A stretch of DNA of 64,000 bases from contig JADKJM010000008.1 in NCBI GenBank assembly GCA_016721005.1, forward strand, positions 248,001 through 312,000, given 5' to 3'. Positions 52,646 to 61,977 of the stretch are shown in pieces. Origin of the DNA: Flavobacteriales bacterium. GTDB lineage: Bacteria > Bacteroidota > Bacteroidia > Flavobacteriales_F > PHOS-HE28. The notes under the pieces are model-generated. The model made no database searches. It saw nothing but the letters and a program-made list of their open reading frames with translations, and was not told where the DNA came from. How positions within the stretch are numbered: position 1 is the first letter of the stretch; each line of letters starts with the position of its first letter. The position numbers and the translations under genes were made by a program.

Positions 52646-55234
52646 GTGCGAGGAATTTCCGCATTCACATTGGCCAACGAGAAACGCAACCGGCTCCGCG
52701 AGGAAGCCAAGGCAGAGGAACCCGCTCCCAAGCGGAGAAGCAGGAGGACCGCCGACAGTGATGGCGAAGGCCGTTGGTCGCGCTTCAAAGCCTTCTTCGC
52801 GAATGAGCGGACCCATAAGGTCTTCGGCTTGGCGCTGACCCTTGGTGCTCTGTTCCTCTTCACGGCCTTCGTGTCCTTCCTCTTCACCTGGCGCGTGGAC
52901 CAGGACCTGATGTCGCGTGGTTGGTGGGAGATCTTCAGCACGGATATCCGCGCAGAGAACTGGCTCGGCAAGCTGGGCGCGATCATCGCGCATCGCTTCA
53001 TCCATGTATGGTTCGGGCTTGCGGCCTTTGCGCTTCCAATGTGGAGCTTCATCGCTGGTGTACGCATCCTGCTTGGCACCTGGTTGCTGCCTGTGCGCCG
53101 CACGTTGGGTTGGACCGCGATGGCCGCAGTGTGGATGCCCGCACTGTTCGGCTTCTTCTTCCGGGGCGAATACAGCTTCCTGGGTGGTGGGTTGGGCGTG
53201 GTGATCACGCGGAATCTTACGACCTTGTTGGGTGAGTTCGGCGCTGGAGCATTGCTCGTATTCGCTGCTGGTGCTTTCGCGGTGTACACCTTCAACCTGT
53301 CCTTCGGATGGGTGAACACCCTGTTGGAAAAATTGAAGCCTACGGTGAAGGAAGCGGAAGAGAACGTCGCGGAACCCGAGCCGGTCGTAGTGCCGAGATC
53401 CGGTGTGCGCTTCCGTGACGAGCCGGTGTTGGAGAAATCGCCGATCACCGAAGTGCCCGCAAAGCCGAAGCTTGAACTGGAGGTGGAGGAGGTCGAGGAG
53501 CCGGTAATGGAAGGCCCCGGGTCGGAGCCCGGGGTGACAAGTCCTTCATTGGAATTGGACACCACCCCGAACGAAGTGGTGGAACCCGTGGTCTCCCCTG
53601 TGATGAGCGGGATGGACGACCTGAACGGGATGAGTGTGGTGGCGAACACCGAGGAGAAGACCTTGAGCGAGGACCAGATCGAAGAGCGCTTGAAGGAGTT
53701 CGGGGAGTACGACCCAACCCTCGACCTGAGCAGCTACGAGCTACCGCCCATCGACCTGTTGGTGGACCATGGCACTGGTGAACTCACCGTGACCAAGGAG
53801 GAACTCGAGGCGAACAAGGACCGCATCGTGGAGACGCTCGGCCACTACAACATCGGCATCGACAAGATCAAGGCGACGATCGGGCCGACGGTGACGCTGT
53901 ACGAGATCATCCCGCAAGCGGGTGTGCGCATCAGCAAGATCAAGAACCTGGAGGACGACATCGCGTTGAGCCTTGCGGCCCTTGGCATCCGCATCATCGC
54001 GCCGATCCCCGGCAAAGGCACCATCGGCATCGAAGTGCCGAACAGCAAGCCGCAAACCGTGGGGATGCGTGCGGTGATCGCCAGCGAGAAGTTCCAGAAC
54101 AGCACGGCGGACCTGCCCATCGTGCTGGGCAAGACCATCACCAACGAGACCTTCGTCACGGACCTTACCAAGATGCCGCACTTGCTCATGGCCGGTGCAA
54201 CGGGTCAAGGGAAATCGGTGGGGTTGAACGCGATCCTTGTATCGCTGCTCTACAAGAAGCACCCGAGCCAGATCAAGTTCGTGCTGGTGGATCCGAAGAA
54301 GGTGGAACTCACCCTCTTCAACAAGATCGAGCGCCACTTCCTCGCCAAGCTGCCCGGCGACAGCGACGCCATCATCACCGATACCAAGAAGGTGGTGGCC
54401 ACACTGAACAGCTTGTGCATCGAGATGGACGATCGCTACGAACTCCTGAAGGAGGCGCAGGTCCGCAACATCAAGGAATACAACGCCAAGTTCATCAGCC
54501 GCCGCCTGAACCCGGAGAACGGCCATCGCTTCCTCCCCTACATCGTGCTGGTGGTGGATGAGTTCGCGGACCTGATCATGACGGCCGGTCGCGAAGTGGA
54601 AACACCGATCGCGCGTCTCGCGCAGCTCGCGCGCGCCGCCGGCATCCACCTCATCATCGCCACGCAGCGCCCGAGCGTGAACATCATCACTGGTACGATC
54701 AAGGCCAACTTCCCGGCGCGTATCGCTTTCCGCGTAACGAGCAAGATCGACAGCCGCACCATCCTCGATACCGGCGGGGCCGACCAGTTGATCGGTCGCG
54801 GTGACATGCTCCTGAGCACCGGCAATGAACTGATCCGCATCCAGTGCGCCTTCGTGGACACGCCGGAGGTGGACAGGATCACCGAGTTCATCGGTGGCCA
54901 ACGCGGCTACCCCGAGGCACTGATCCTCCCCGACGTGCCGACCGAGGAAGGCGAAGGCGGCAGCGACCTGGACGATGGCGACCGCGACAGCATGTTCGAG
55001 GATGCCGCGCGCTTGGTGGTGCAAACGCAGCAAGGCAGCACCTCCCTCATCCAACGCAAGCTGAAGCTCGGGTACAACCGCGCAGGCCGCATCGTGGACC
55101 AACTGGAAGCAGCCGGGATCCTCGGTGGCTTCGAGGGCAGCAAGGCACGGAGGGTGATGATCCCGAACGAAGCTGCATTGGCTGCACACCTGAACAGCAC
55201 GGTGGATGCCGGGCCGGGGGTTGGGGGATTCTGA
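52646..55234 (+). CDS. ftsK: DNA translocase FtsK/SpoIIIE
   Basis: The 862-residue protein has a basic N-terminus, four transmembrane helices (about 65-210, starting VFGLALTLGALFLFTAFVSF), an acidic Pro/Glu-rich linker (about 230-370), the RecA-like motor with Walker A GATGQGKSVGLN (about 517-528) and Walker B IVLVVDEFADLIM, and the C-terminal gamma winged helix (about 790-850). It pumps chromosome ends through the closing septum. The frame has no ATG at the start: GTG 52646 or TTG 52670 (MANEKRNRLREE) are the candidates; the GTG version is given. The linker contains an in-frame REP-like palindrome at 53515. The gene's last 105 bases occur again, in diverged form, downstream. Confidence 0.95.
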   Translation: MRGISAFTLANEKRNRLREEAKAEEPAPKRRSRRTADSDGEGRWSRFKAFFANERTHKVFGLALTLGALFLFTAFVSFLFTWRVDQDLMSRGWWEIFSTDIRAENWLGKLGAIIAHRFIHVWFGLAAFALPMWSFIAGVRILLGTWLLPVRRTLGWTAMAAVWMPALFGFFFRGEYSFLGGGLGVVITRNLTTLLGEFGAGALLVFAAGAFAVYTFNLSFGWVNTLLEKLKPTVKEAEENVAEPEPVVVPRSGVRFRDEPVLEKSPITEVPAKPKLELEVEEVEEPVMEGPGSEPGVTSPSLELDTTPNEVVEPVVSPVMSGMDDLNGMSVVANTEEKTLSEDQIEERLKEFGEYDPTLDLSSYELPPIDLLVDHGTGELTVTKEELEANKDRIVETLGHYNIGIDKIKATIGPTVTLYEIIPQAGVRISKIKNLEDDIALSLAALGIRIIAPIPGKGTIGIEVPNSKPQTVGMRAVIASEKFQNSTADLPIVLGKTITNETFVTDLTKMPHLLMAGATGQGKSVGLNAILVSLLYKKHPSQIKFVLVDPKKVELTLFNKIERHFLAKLPGDSDAIITDTKKVVATLNSLCIEMDDRYELLKEAQVRNIKEYNAKFISRRLNPENGHRFLPYIVLVVDEFADLIMTAGREVETPIARLAQLARAAGIHLIIATQRPSVNIITGTIKANFPARIAFRVTSKIDSRTILDTGGADQLIGRGDMLLSTGNELIRIQCAFVDTPEVDRITEFIGGQRGYPEALILPDVPTEEGEGGSDLDDGDRDSMFEDAARLVVQTQQGSTSLIQRKLKLGYNRAGRIVDQLEAAGILGGFEGSKARRVMIPNEAALAAHLNSTVDAGPGVGGF
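53515..53534. repeat. REP-like palindrome inside the ftsK linker
   Basis: CCCCGGG (53515-53521) and CCCGGGG (53528-53534) enclose TCGGAG, then TGACA follows. The form CCGGGTC-n-GCCCGG-nnTGAC matches the intergenic units at 1728 and 1854. In frame it encodes EGPGSEPGVTS within the disordered linker, so it is tolerated there. Confidence 0.5.
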
Positions 55235-55297
55235 GTGATGGTATGCGCATCTCGGTACTCCGTGGCGTGTCGAGCGATGCAGCTATCTTCGACGGAC

Positions 55298-58008
55298 ATG
55301 AAACCGTATGCCCCCCCCCTACCTTTATTGCATTTCTTCCATTTGGTGCTCATGTTAAGCGCGACCACCATGTGGCAAGCGGCATGGGGACAGTGTGGCG
55401 AGTTGACCTATTTATCCCCAAAGTTCGCAAACCTCAAAGCCGCGGTGAGCGGAGATCTGGATGGGGACGGTAGCCAAGATGTCCTTTCAGTGGCAATTGT
55501 GGGGCAACAGAGCCTATTCCTGCGCTCGCTCAACAATGGCGCTGGATACTTCACCATCCCCGATACTTTGTTCACTACAGGACCCATTACCCAACTTTTG
55601 TTGGAGGACATATTGGGAGACGGCACTGCCGATGTGATCTACTCCTCCGAAACAGGTCTTTGGGTCACTTATTTGTCCAGTATGGGGGAAGTCGATTCAA
55701 TATCGCATGTCCATAATGCTACGAACCTGTCTCTGGTCGCCGTTGTGGACGTCGATGCGGATGGAGACAACGACATCGTTACGAGCATGGGAGAAAACGC
55801 CGGTGTGTTCACCATCACGGCGTGGGACAGTTCACACTGATCACATCCGAAATATCTCCCTATTTCCTTGGGGCGAATCCCGGCGACAGGGTCATCGATC
55901 TGGACGGCGACCAGCTTCCAGAGATCATCTTCCAGAACGAAGGCACACGTATAGCACAGAATCTTGGTGGTGGTTCATTCGCCCCGGCGGTGTTGATGTC
56001 CGGGGCAGTGTCATTCTACGCCATCGCGGACCTGAACTATGATGGATATCCGGATCTCATAAGAGGTGGCGGGGAGTTCACGGAGATCATGGTACGCTTC
56101 AACCAGCACGACCTTACGTTCTCCCCTTCCGTTGAACTGCATCCGCAAACAGATGTTTGGGCCATCCACCCAACGGATGTGGACAACAATGGCCTGCTGG
56201 ACCTGGTCATCGGCTACGGCAACGTACCGAACTACGCGGTCCTTTATGACGTGGATTCCCTGTCTTACGGTGGGTTCGCACCGATCGGTGGCGCGCCCAA
56301 CACCTGTCAGCATTCCATGACGACGTTTCTGGCCGAACTGAACGGACAACCTGGTGAAGAATTGATGATGCTCAGGCATGAACAACCGACGTCCTTGAGC
56401 TTCTTTCCCAATACGAATGGCGCATTCTCGGAACCGGAGGTCCATCTGATCACGCCGACCCGCAACGCCAACTATGGTCAATTGGCGGACATGAACGGAG
56501 ATGGACTCATGGAGTTCATCTTCGCATCGCATCCGGCCATGGTCATCCTGCTTAGCCCGGCGGATGCCAGCTATCGCCACTTCCGGACATACGTGGCCGG
56601 CCGCTACTTCGAGGACTATAGCTGTGAGGGTGCCTCCCCGGCAGGCATCCTCTGCGTGGATGTGAGCGGTGATAGCGGCTTGGACCTTGTCACCGGGGCC
56701 GGCATCTACGAGAACGCTGGAGGATTCCGCTTCGTGCCGGTGCTGGAAGGCGTTGACTGGGAGGATCTTACTTATGGCTACTGCCATTTCCTCCCGTTCG
56801 ATCGGGACGGCGATCCGTTCACGGATGTGATCATAACCTCTCCGGCGTCTGCAACCACGCTTTTTGCCAACCCACCGGATACGAGCCTGGTGTTCGAGCA
56901 ATACATGGGTTCCGTTGCTTATCGTGTCATGGACTTGGAAACGCTGGACTACGATGGCGACGGCGATGATGATGTGCTATCGGTCCTGGCGTGGTTGTCG
57001 TCGGGTTCTGTCCCTTTCGGTGAGATCAAGATCCATAGAAATGACGGGGCTGCCATGACAGCTGTCAGTACTCAAATACTATTCGATAATGTCGTCGTGT
57101 CGAGTTGTGTGCTGGACAGCGATCTGGACGGTATCAAGGATGTCATCACTATCGACAGGCTGGGGATATTGCAGGTATGCAAGGGCCAGGCTGGCGGGGG
57201 ATTGGCGGCCCCTGTCGTGCTCGACACCTTGGCGGGCTTCGACCCCATTGGCCTGCACGCATACAGTATTGATGGGGATACGCTGGAAGACATCTATCTC
57301 TACTGCAAGGAACCATGCGGGATCCTGCCCCTCATGCACGCAGGCGCGGACGCTTGGGTGCCGTATTCCTTCATTCCCGTGCCGGACAGCACGTACGTTG
57401 TCGGACTGTCGCCTTCCGGGACCTATCCAATTATGGATCTCGATGTCGCCGACATCAATGGAAATGGCCACCCGGACCTGTTCATAGGCACCTGGAATGG
57501 CTACTGGTTGCTCCGCGATCACGAACCGCCCCCCCCGGCTGCTGACGTTACGCTTGAACTCTGTCTGACAGCTCCGCCGTCCGCCATTGGTGCGCTGTAT
57601 GCCTTCCAGAACCTTTTCGATCCGGGCGGATTCGTGCAAGGCGGGATGTTCGACCCTTCGCAATGGGGCGTTGGCTCACATGTTCTGTACGATGTTCCCC
57701 AAGGACTTGGCGTGTGCGGCATTGATAGTGTACAGGTGACGCTTGTGATCCAGGACTGTACTGGCATTCATGAAATGGCCGGACCTAGAAGTATCCGTGC
57801 CATTCCAAATCCGACCACTGGAGATGCCGAACTCAGACCATTTACCCCACGCATGCGTGGCATGCCCTATACGTTGCTGAACACGCTCGGAGGAGTGGTT
57901 GCGCAAGGCTCTTTGGTCGGACCGAACCTGGATCTTGATCATTTAGAGTCGGGAGTATACCTGCTCAGAGTCGAAGGCTATCCGGGAATCCGGATAGTGG
58001 TTCAGTGA
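55298..58008 (+). pseudogene. Secreted FG-GAP propeller protein with T9SS-like C-terminus, frameshifted
   Basis: The gene starts at ATG 55298 (MKPYAPPLPLLHFFHLVLML, signal peptide) and reads FG-GAP blades (SGDLDGDGSQDVL, DVDADGDNDIV) to a stop at 55838. From 55822 another frame continues without a break to 58008, with more blades (VIDLDGDQLPEIIF, DLNYDGYPDLI, DLDGIKDVITI), and ends in a T9SS-like domain (AIPNPTTGDAELRPF, then LESGVYLLRVEGYPG). The total of 2711 bases is one short of a multiple of three. Adding one G to the GGG at 55824-55826 gives TAWGQFTLITSE, so one base is missing. It is either a decayed gene or a homopolymer error; restored length is about 903 residues. It sits between ftsK and a second ftsK tail. 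Confidence 0.8.
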
Positions 58009-58019
58009 GCCGACAAAAC

Positions 58020-58124
58020 CTCGAGGGTAGCAAGGCGCGACGTGTGCTTATCGCGAACGAGAGTGCCCTGGCCGCACACCTGAACAGCACGGTCGATGCC
58101 GGGCCGGGGGGTGGGGGATTCTGA
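58020..58124 (+). pseudogene. Diverged duplicate of the ftsK 3' end
   Basis: These 105 bases align without gaps to the last 105 bases of ftsK (55130-55234), in the same frame and with the same TGA. The encoded tails are LEGSKARRVLIANESALA against FEGSKARRVMIPNEAALA, then both AAHLNSTVDAGPG and a stop after GGF. Most differences are at third codon positions, so the copy diverged while it still encoded protein, in another ftsK allele. There is no start codon and no rest of the gene. Confidence 0.85.
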
Positions 58125-58165
58125 GGGCGAGCGCCTACAGGCTCGGCGAAGTTTATCTTTCACCC

Positions 58166-58372
58166 ATGGCCACAAGAATGAAATCCACTTCACGTTCGAA
58201 GTCTGCGAAGGGCAAGGCACGCGTGAAGCCTTTGGCTGCCAAGAAGACCTCACGCAGCAAGAAGACCGACGTGTTGGTCAAGCCCTATGATGCCAAGAAG
58301 TATGCGGGTTCGGTGCCTGCCTTCGCCAGTGTGGTCGCGGAGGAGATGAAGTCGTGGCGCGATGACCGCTGA
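58166..58372 (+). CDS. Antitoxin-like small basic protein (VapB position)
   Basis: This is a 68-residue protein, starting MATRMKSTSRSKSAKGKARV. The first 35 residues are Lys/Ser-rich and probably bind DNA. The tail (YDAKKYAGSVPAFASVVAEE) has an amphipathic helix that could bind a toxin. Its ATG is followed by the toxin gene, which starts inside its last codons (58362), the usual order of VapBC operons. It does not match a common VapB family by sequence; the assignment rests on position and the overlap. Confidence 0.7.
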   Translation: MATRMKSTSRSKSAKGKARVKPLAAKKTSRSKKTDVLVKPYDAKKYAGSVPAFASVVAEEMKSWRDDR

Positions 58373-58730
58373 AAGGCTCTTGGTGGATACGAACGTGCTT
58401 GTCTACCACTTGGGAGGGCGGCTTGATGCAACACGCGCGCTACAGAACGTGGAGGTGCATATCTCATTCATCACGGAGATCGAGTTGCAGTGCAAGGCCA
58501 CGTTAACCGACAGGGATCTCGCCGGTATTCACGCGGCCTTGGCGAACTACCGCATCAGCGACATCAACCCCGCCATAAAGCAATTGACCGCTACCCTCCG
58601 GCGACGAAATGGTTTGAAGCTGGCGGATGCGATAGTTGCCGCTACGGCGCTGCACCTGAACCTTCCTTTGTTGACAGCCGATGGAGGATTCGAGCGTTTG
58701 AAGGACATGATGGATGTTCGGTCCTTGTGA
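58362..58730 (+). CDS. vapC: PIN-domain toxin, VapC type
   Basis: The 122-residue PIN protein begins MTAERLLVDTNVLVYHL. The acidic active-site set is complete: Asp9 in VDTNVL, Glu near FITEIELQ, Asp in LKLADAIVAATAL and Asp in LLTADGGFERL. It should cut RNA (often tRNA or rRNA) unless the preceding small protein is bound. The start overlaps the antitoxin-like gene by 11 bases. The pair lies between two partial copies of the ftsK tail, so it probably arrived as cargo in that region. Confidence 0.9.
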   Translation: MTAERLLVDTNVLVYHLGGRLDATRALQNVEVHISFITEIELQCKATLTDRDLAGIHAALANYRISDINPAIKQLTATLRRRNGLKLADAIVAATALHLNLPLLTADGGFERLKDMMDVRSL

Positions 58731-58738
58731 ATTTGCGC

Positions 58739-58780
58739 AGCGGGGTGATGATCCCGAATGAAGCGGCACTCCAACACTGA
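58739..58780 (+). pseudogene. Second, shorter ftsK-tail remnant
   Basis: The 42 bases encode SGVMIPNEAALQH and a stop, matching the RRVMIPNEAALAAH part of FtsK. The shared stretch GGGTGATGATCCCGAA is identical to ftsK (55151-55166), and differences after it are mainly synonymous. The copy starts eight bases after the vapC stop. Confidence 0.65.
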
Positions 58781-58870
58781 ACTTCGGCCTTTGACCACTA
58801 CACCATCCGGGATCTGAACACGGATCCCGCCGCTTTGAGTCGGCGTGACCTGCATCCTTAACATTGCCCG

Positions 58871-59413
58871 ATGCCCACCGTTTTCAGCCATGCCATTGCC
58901 GGAGCCGCGCTCGCTCGCACTATCCGTGCAGAGGACGCGCGGAAATTGATGATCGCCGCCGTCATTAGCGCCATGGTGCCGGATCTGGATGCGATCGGCT
59001 TCATGACCGGTGTGCCTTATGGGAGCTTCTTCGGCCATCGGGGTTTCACGCACTCCATCACGTTCGCGGTGTTGTGGAGCGCACTGGTCACGGTGCTGCT
59101 GTTCCGGAAGGCGCCGTGGCCGGCAGCGCTGTTGCTTTTCCTTGCCACCGTGAGCCACCCGCTGCTGGACATGCTCACCAGTGGCGGCTTGGGCTGCACG
59201 CTCTTCGCGCCCTTCAACAACGAGCGCCTCTTCTTTCCGTGGCAGCCGATCAAGGTCTCGCCGCTCGGCTTCGGGTTTTTCAGCGCCCGTGGCCTAGCGG
59301 TTCTGGCCAGCGAAGCGGTGTGGGTGGTGTTGCCTTCGGTGATCCTGCTTCTCGTTACGAAACGACGACGCAGTGCCTGCAAAGCACCATCACCGAACAA
59401 TGGTCCCGGCTAG
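58871..59413 (+). CDS. Membrane-bound metal-dependent hydrolase (YdjM/DUF457 family)
   Basis: The 180-residue membrane protein starts MPTVFSHAIAGAALAR. Conserved metal-ligand-like residues of the family are present: His7 in FSHAIAG, Asp in MVPDLDAIGF, HRGFTHSITF and VSHPLLDMLTSGG. Four hydrophobic helices are visible (about 28-45, 60-80, 82-98, 142-162). The family (LexA-regulated YdjM in E. coli) is widely present, but its substrate is not firmly established. Length is close to usual. It lies downstream of the toxin pair within the ftsK-tail patchwork. Confidence 0.85.
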   Translation: MPTVFSHAIAGAALARTIRAEDARKLMIAAVISAMVPDLDAIGFMTGVPYGSFFGHRGFTHSITFAVLWSALVTVLLFRKAPWPAALLLFLATVSHPLLDMLTSGGLGCTLFAPFNNERLFFPWQPIKVSPLGFGFFSARGLAVLASEAVWVVLPSVILLLVTKRRRSACKAPSPNNGPG

Positions 59414-59603
59414 AGATTTGGGCGCTGCGCGCTAAGACGCGAACGACGAATCGCTCCCAGTTCAGCAGCTGTGTTGTTGCCAAGTCCGGATCCCCCGGCC
59501 CTTCACCGTCAGCTCGAACTTCCTTTTCGGATGGATCACGAACATGGACTTGCCTCCGCAGCGGTGGCCACGCCCTGCGCTAACCGTGATCAGGGCTGAT
59601 CAT

Positions 59604-60845
59604 CTACTCCTTCACAAATCGGAGAACGCTTCCCATTGTGGTGCGGATGAAGTACACGCCCGGAAGAAGTCCATCAACCTGTATCCGGTCCGCTTGACGC
59701 ACGACGGCGACCTTCTTCCCGAGCGCATCGCACACCACGGCATCCACCTTCTGATCCAAAAAGAGCTGATCGCCGTGCACCGGATCGGGCCATGCGCGCA
59801 GGTCCGTTGCCGCGGTGGCTGATGGTACACTCATACCTACCGGGCCACTGGGAGCCAGTGCGATGCCCTGCCAGATGGCAATGCTGCTCGCCAGTTGCAC
59901 GGCGCTGCTGGCTACTCCCGTATCCACCCATTTCAGCAGGCGTGTAGGAGCGAAGGTGGTGGCGTAGATCACCGGCTCGTTTCCGGAAAGATCCACGCAC
60001 ACATGCTGCATGGTACCGCTGGTGCCCATCGGAAGCGTGTACGCCAGGCTCCAAATGCCGCCGTTCAGGATCCATTTCTGGACGCCGAAATTGGCCACGT
60101 AGCACACATCGCGCACGGTATTGAACTGGAAGCCCGGTGGCGCCGGGTTCACAGCGATCACCTGCGTTTGTGGCTGGCCTTCGATGGTGGGCAGGCCCGC
60201 GCCGATATCGTAGATGCCGTGGCCCGGAAGTGTGCTGAGGCTGTTGGCACTCCGCGCGGAGAGTTGGTGGCCGGCAACGGCGATGTGCGTGGCTGGCGAG
60301 AGGTCGGTGGTGACCACGGTCTCCGGGCCGGGGCCGAAGTAGCCGACCCCTCCGATCTGTCCGACGCCCCAAAAGTTCGTGTTATCGGAAGCTGCGGAAA
60401 AGATGGCCGTGCTGCTGAACAAGGTGCTGCTGGCGAAGACGCGCACGAAATTCTCCGCAGCATCCATGGTGCCGATGGCGCGTGGTATGGCGGAAGCGGT
60501 GGTGGTAGGAAGACCGACACCAGGAGCGGAAAAGTCCACGTAGCCGGGAAACACCAAGCGCTCGCCGTCGGGGCTGAGGCTCATGCCGCCACCTTGACTC
60601 GCCGCCATGCCGACCATCGCGTTCGGTCCCGTGGTGGGAATGTTCAATACCGCGGCGGGTGTTCCGGTCGGGGTGAATTCACGCAGTACGATCGCCGAGC
60701 CGTTCGATGGGAAGGATCCCGAACTTCCTACTTCATACACCACCACGTTGCCCACGGTGAGCTGGCCCGATGCGCGAATGCTCGAAGCGAAGACGAATGC
60801 AACCAACAGGCAGGTGATCCTGCAATGGGTGATGAGTTGGATCAT
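59604..60845 (-). CDS. Secreted propeller-like protein with T9SS sorting domain
   Basis: The 413-residue product starts at MIQLITHCRITCLLVAFVFA (signal peptide). The body has repeated propeller-like strands (LTVGNVVVYEVGSSGSFPSN, SLSPDGERLVFPGYVDF, VRDVCYVANFGVQKWILNGG, EPVIYATTFAPTRLLKWVDT), typical of a class of secreted Bacteroidota proteins that are usually left hypothetical. The tail (RAWPDPVHGDQLFLDQKVDA, then PGVYFIRTTMGSVLRFVKE) is a T9SS sorting domain. Function unknown. Confidence 0.8.
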   Translation of the reverse strand: MIQLITHCRITCLLVAFVFASSIRASGQLTVGNVVVYEVGSSGSFPSNGSAIVLREFTPTGTPAAVLNIPTTGPNAMVGMAASQGGGMSLSPDGERLVFPGYVDFSAPGVGLPTTTASAIPRAIGTMDAAENFVRVFASSTLFSSTAIFSAASDNTNFWGVGQIGGVGYFGPGPETVVTTDLSPATHIAVAGHQLSARSANSLSTLPGHGIYDIGAGLPTIEGQPQTQVIAVNPAPPGFQFNTVRDVCYVANFGVQKWILNGGIWSLAYTLPMGTSGTMQHVCVDLSGNEPVIYATTFAPTRLLKWVDTGVASSAVQLASSIAIWQGIALAPSGPVGMSVPSATAATDLRAWPDPVHGDQLFLDQKVDAVVCDALGKKVAVVRQADRIQVDGLLPGVYFIRTTMGSVLRFVKE

Positions 60846-60986
60846 GATGCCGAAAGTTAGCTGCCTTCTCCGCACGCTGCTCGGCCAATGCGTGCCGGAT
60901 CGCAGGACGGTTTCTCGTCCACGCGGACCTTGCATCGATGGGACACTGATTTTCGATGCGGTCCCAGGTCACGCACCTCACACGGT

Positions 60987-61622
60987 TCAGATCACCCCTC
61001 CCTTCAACTGAGCAAACAACTTGGGATACCGCGTTTGCAGCTCGTGGAGAGCGGCCAGCCCTTCCCATTGTTCCTCCTGATTCGGGAAGGCTTGGTCATG
61101 GCTTACGAAGGTGCGGCAGCGGTGGTAACCCTCATCGTAGTGCAAGGTCCCGAGCACATAGCCATCGGGCACCGCTCCAATGAAGGCCGGAAAGCCCAAA
61201 TGTTCCTTGCCGGTGCGCATGGCGGTGGTGGCAGAGTTGCGGTAGAAGAACGCGGTAAGGTTCTCGATCGCTGTAGGCGCACCGTGCCCGCTGCGTTCAC
61301 GGTATCGCATCAGGAAGTGCGGTGTGAAGAGGAAGCTGAGCCCTTCATAGCTGGGCTGAAGGGCGAAGAAGCCTTCCTTGGCGTGGAAATACATAAGGAA
61401 GTTCTGCAGCGTGTGTTTCTTGTTGGTGGTTGTTACGCAGAGCCAGTTGTTCTTACCGGGGCTGGTGTAGGCGCGACGGCCGACTATGTCGCCGCTGCGG
61501 CGATCCTTGCGGTGCATGCGCTCCTGCTCCTTGATAAGGCTGAGCGTTTTGTTCTGCACGCTGGCAAGGTCCGCCTTGGCTTCGGCGATGGCCTCTGCGA
61601 TGCTCATGGTTGGTACGTACAT
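60987..61622 (-). CDS. Conserved-looking hypothetical protein
   Basis: The 211-residue product can start at 61622 (MYVPTMSIAEAIAE) or 61607 (MSIAEAIAEAKADL). It has no signal peptide. An N-terminal helix (about 5-40, MSIAEAIAEAKADLASVQNK) precedes a mixed region with SPGKNNWLCVTTTNKKHTL, LSFLFTPHFLMRYRERSG and GYVLGTLHYDEGYHRCRTF. The His/Tyr/Arg-rich motif HFLMRYRER is reminiscent of proteins with a nucleic-acid or metal function, but I do not recognise the family. It lies in the patchwork downstream of ftsK. Confidence 0.6.
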   Translation of the reverse strand: MYVPTMSIAEAIAEAKADLASVQNKTLSLIKEQERMHRKDRRSGDIVGRRAYTSPGKNNWLCVTTTNKKHTLQNFLMYFHAKEGFFALQPSYEGLSFLFTPHFLMRYRERSGHGAPTAIENLTAFFYRNSATTAMRTGKEHLGFPAFIGAVPDGYVLGTLHYDEGYHRCRTFVSHDQAFPNQEEQWEGLAALHELQTRYPKLFAQLKGGVI

Positions 61623-61735
61623 GCTCCGAAACAAACGATGGGGGGACCGGGTTTCGTGTTCAACGCGATCCGGTTTTCAACCGACCAATGGTGGCTACTC
61701 GGCGCGACTTCGCTTCGTTCGTGATCGTGTGCATG

Positions 61736-61765
61736 TGAAAAAGGCTGCCTCATTCGAGACAGCCT
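61736..61765 (-). terminator. Rho-independent terminator on the minus strand
   Basis: On the minus strand AGGCTGTCTC-GAAT-GAGGCAGCCT is followed at once by TTTTT. It comes 30 bases after the orphan stop codon at 61797, so it belongs to the gene whose 5' part is missing here. Confidence 0.8.
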
Positions 61766-61804
61766 CATTCATTGGATGGGATCCGTTCAGAATGCGTAGC
61801 CGAG

Positions 61805-61834
61805 GATGCTGGGCCGGGGGTTGGGGGATCCTGA
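61805..61834 (+). repeat. Third ftsK-tail fragment (28 of 30 bases)
   Basis: The bases from GATGCTGGGCCGGGGG through the TGA match the last 30 bases of ftsK (55205-55234) at 28 positions. Upstream of it the similarity stops abruptly. Confidence 0.6.
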
Positions 61835-61977
61835 TCCCTTGAAGAATAGCCAAAGGCCACGCTCGGAATTACAGCCTACTGCTGGATGGGCGGATCAAGA
61901 AACCCAAGAGGATCAACACGAACTGTAGGTCTCTCGGGGGCGAAGGATCGGCCGTTGAAGGCAGGCCGCGCCCGCCC

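Larger units (their letters stand above)
61623..61977. other. Intergenic scar region
   Basis: This interval holds a terminator (61736-61765), the last codons of a lost minus-strand gene (reading PSILGYAF then TGA at 61797-61799), and an ftsK-tail fragment (61805-61834). The remaining 140 bases up to the next gene contain nothing I recognise. Confidence 0.5.

Noticed and set aside
53741..55189. A 482-codon minus-strand frame inside ftsK.
   Set aside because: It lies fully within the FtsK motor domain and has no motif of its own.
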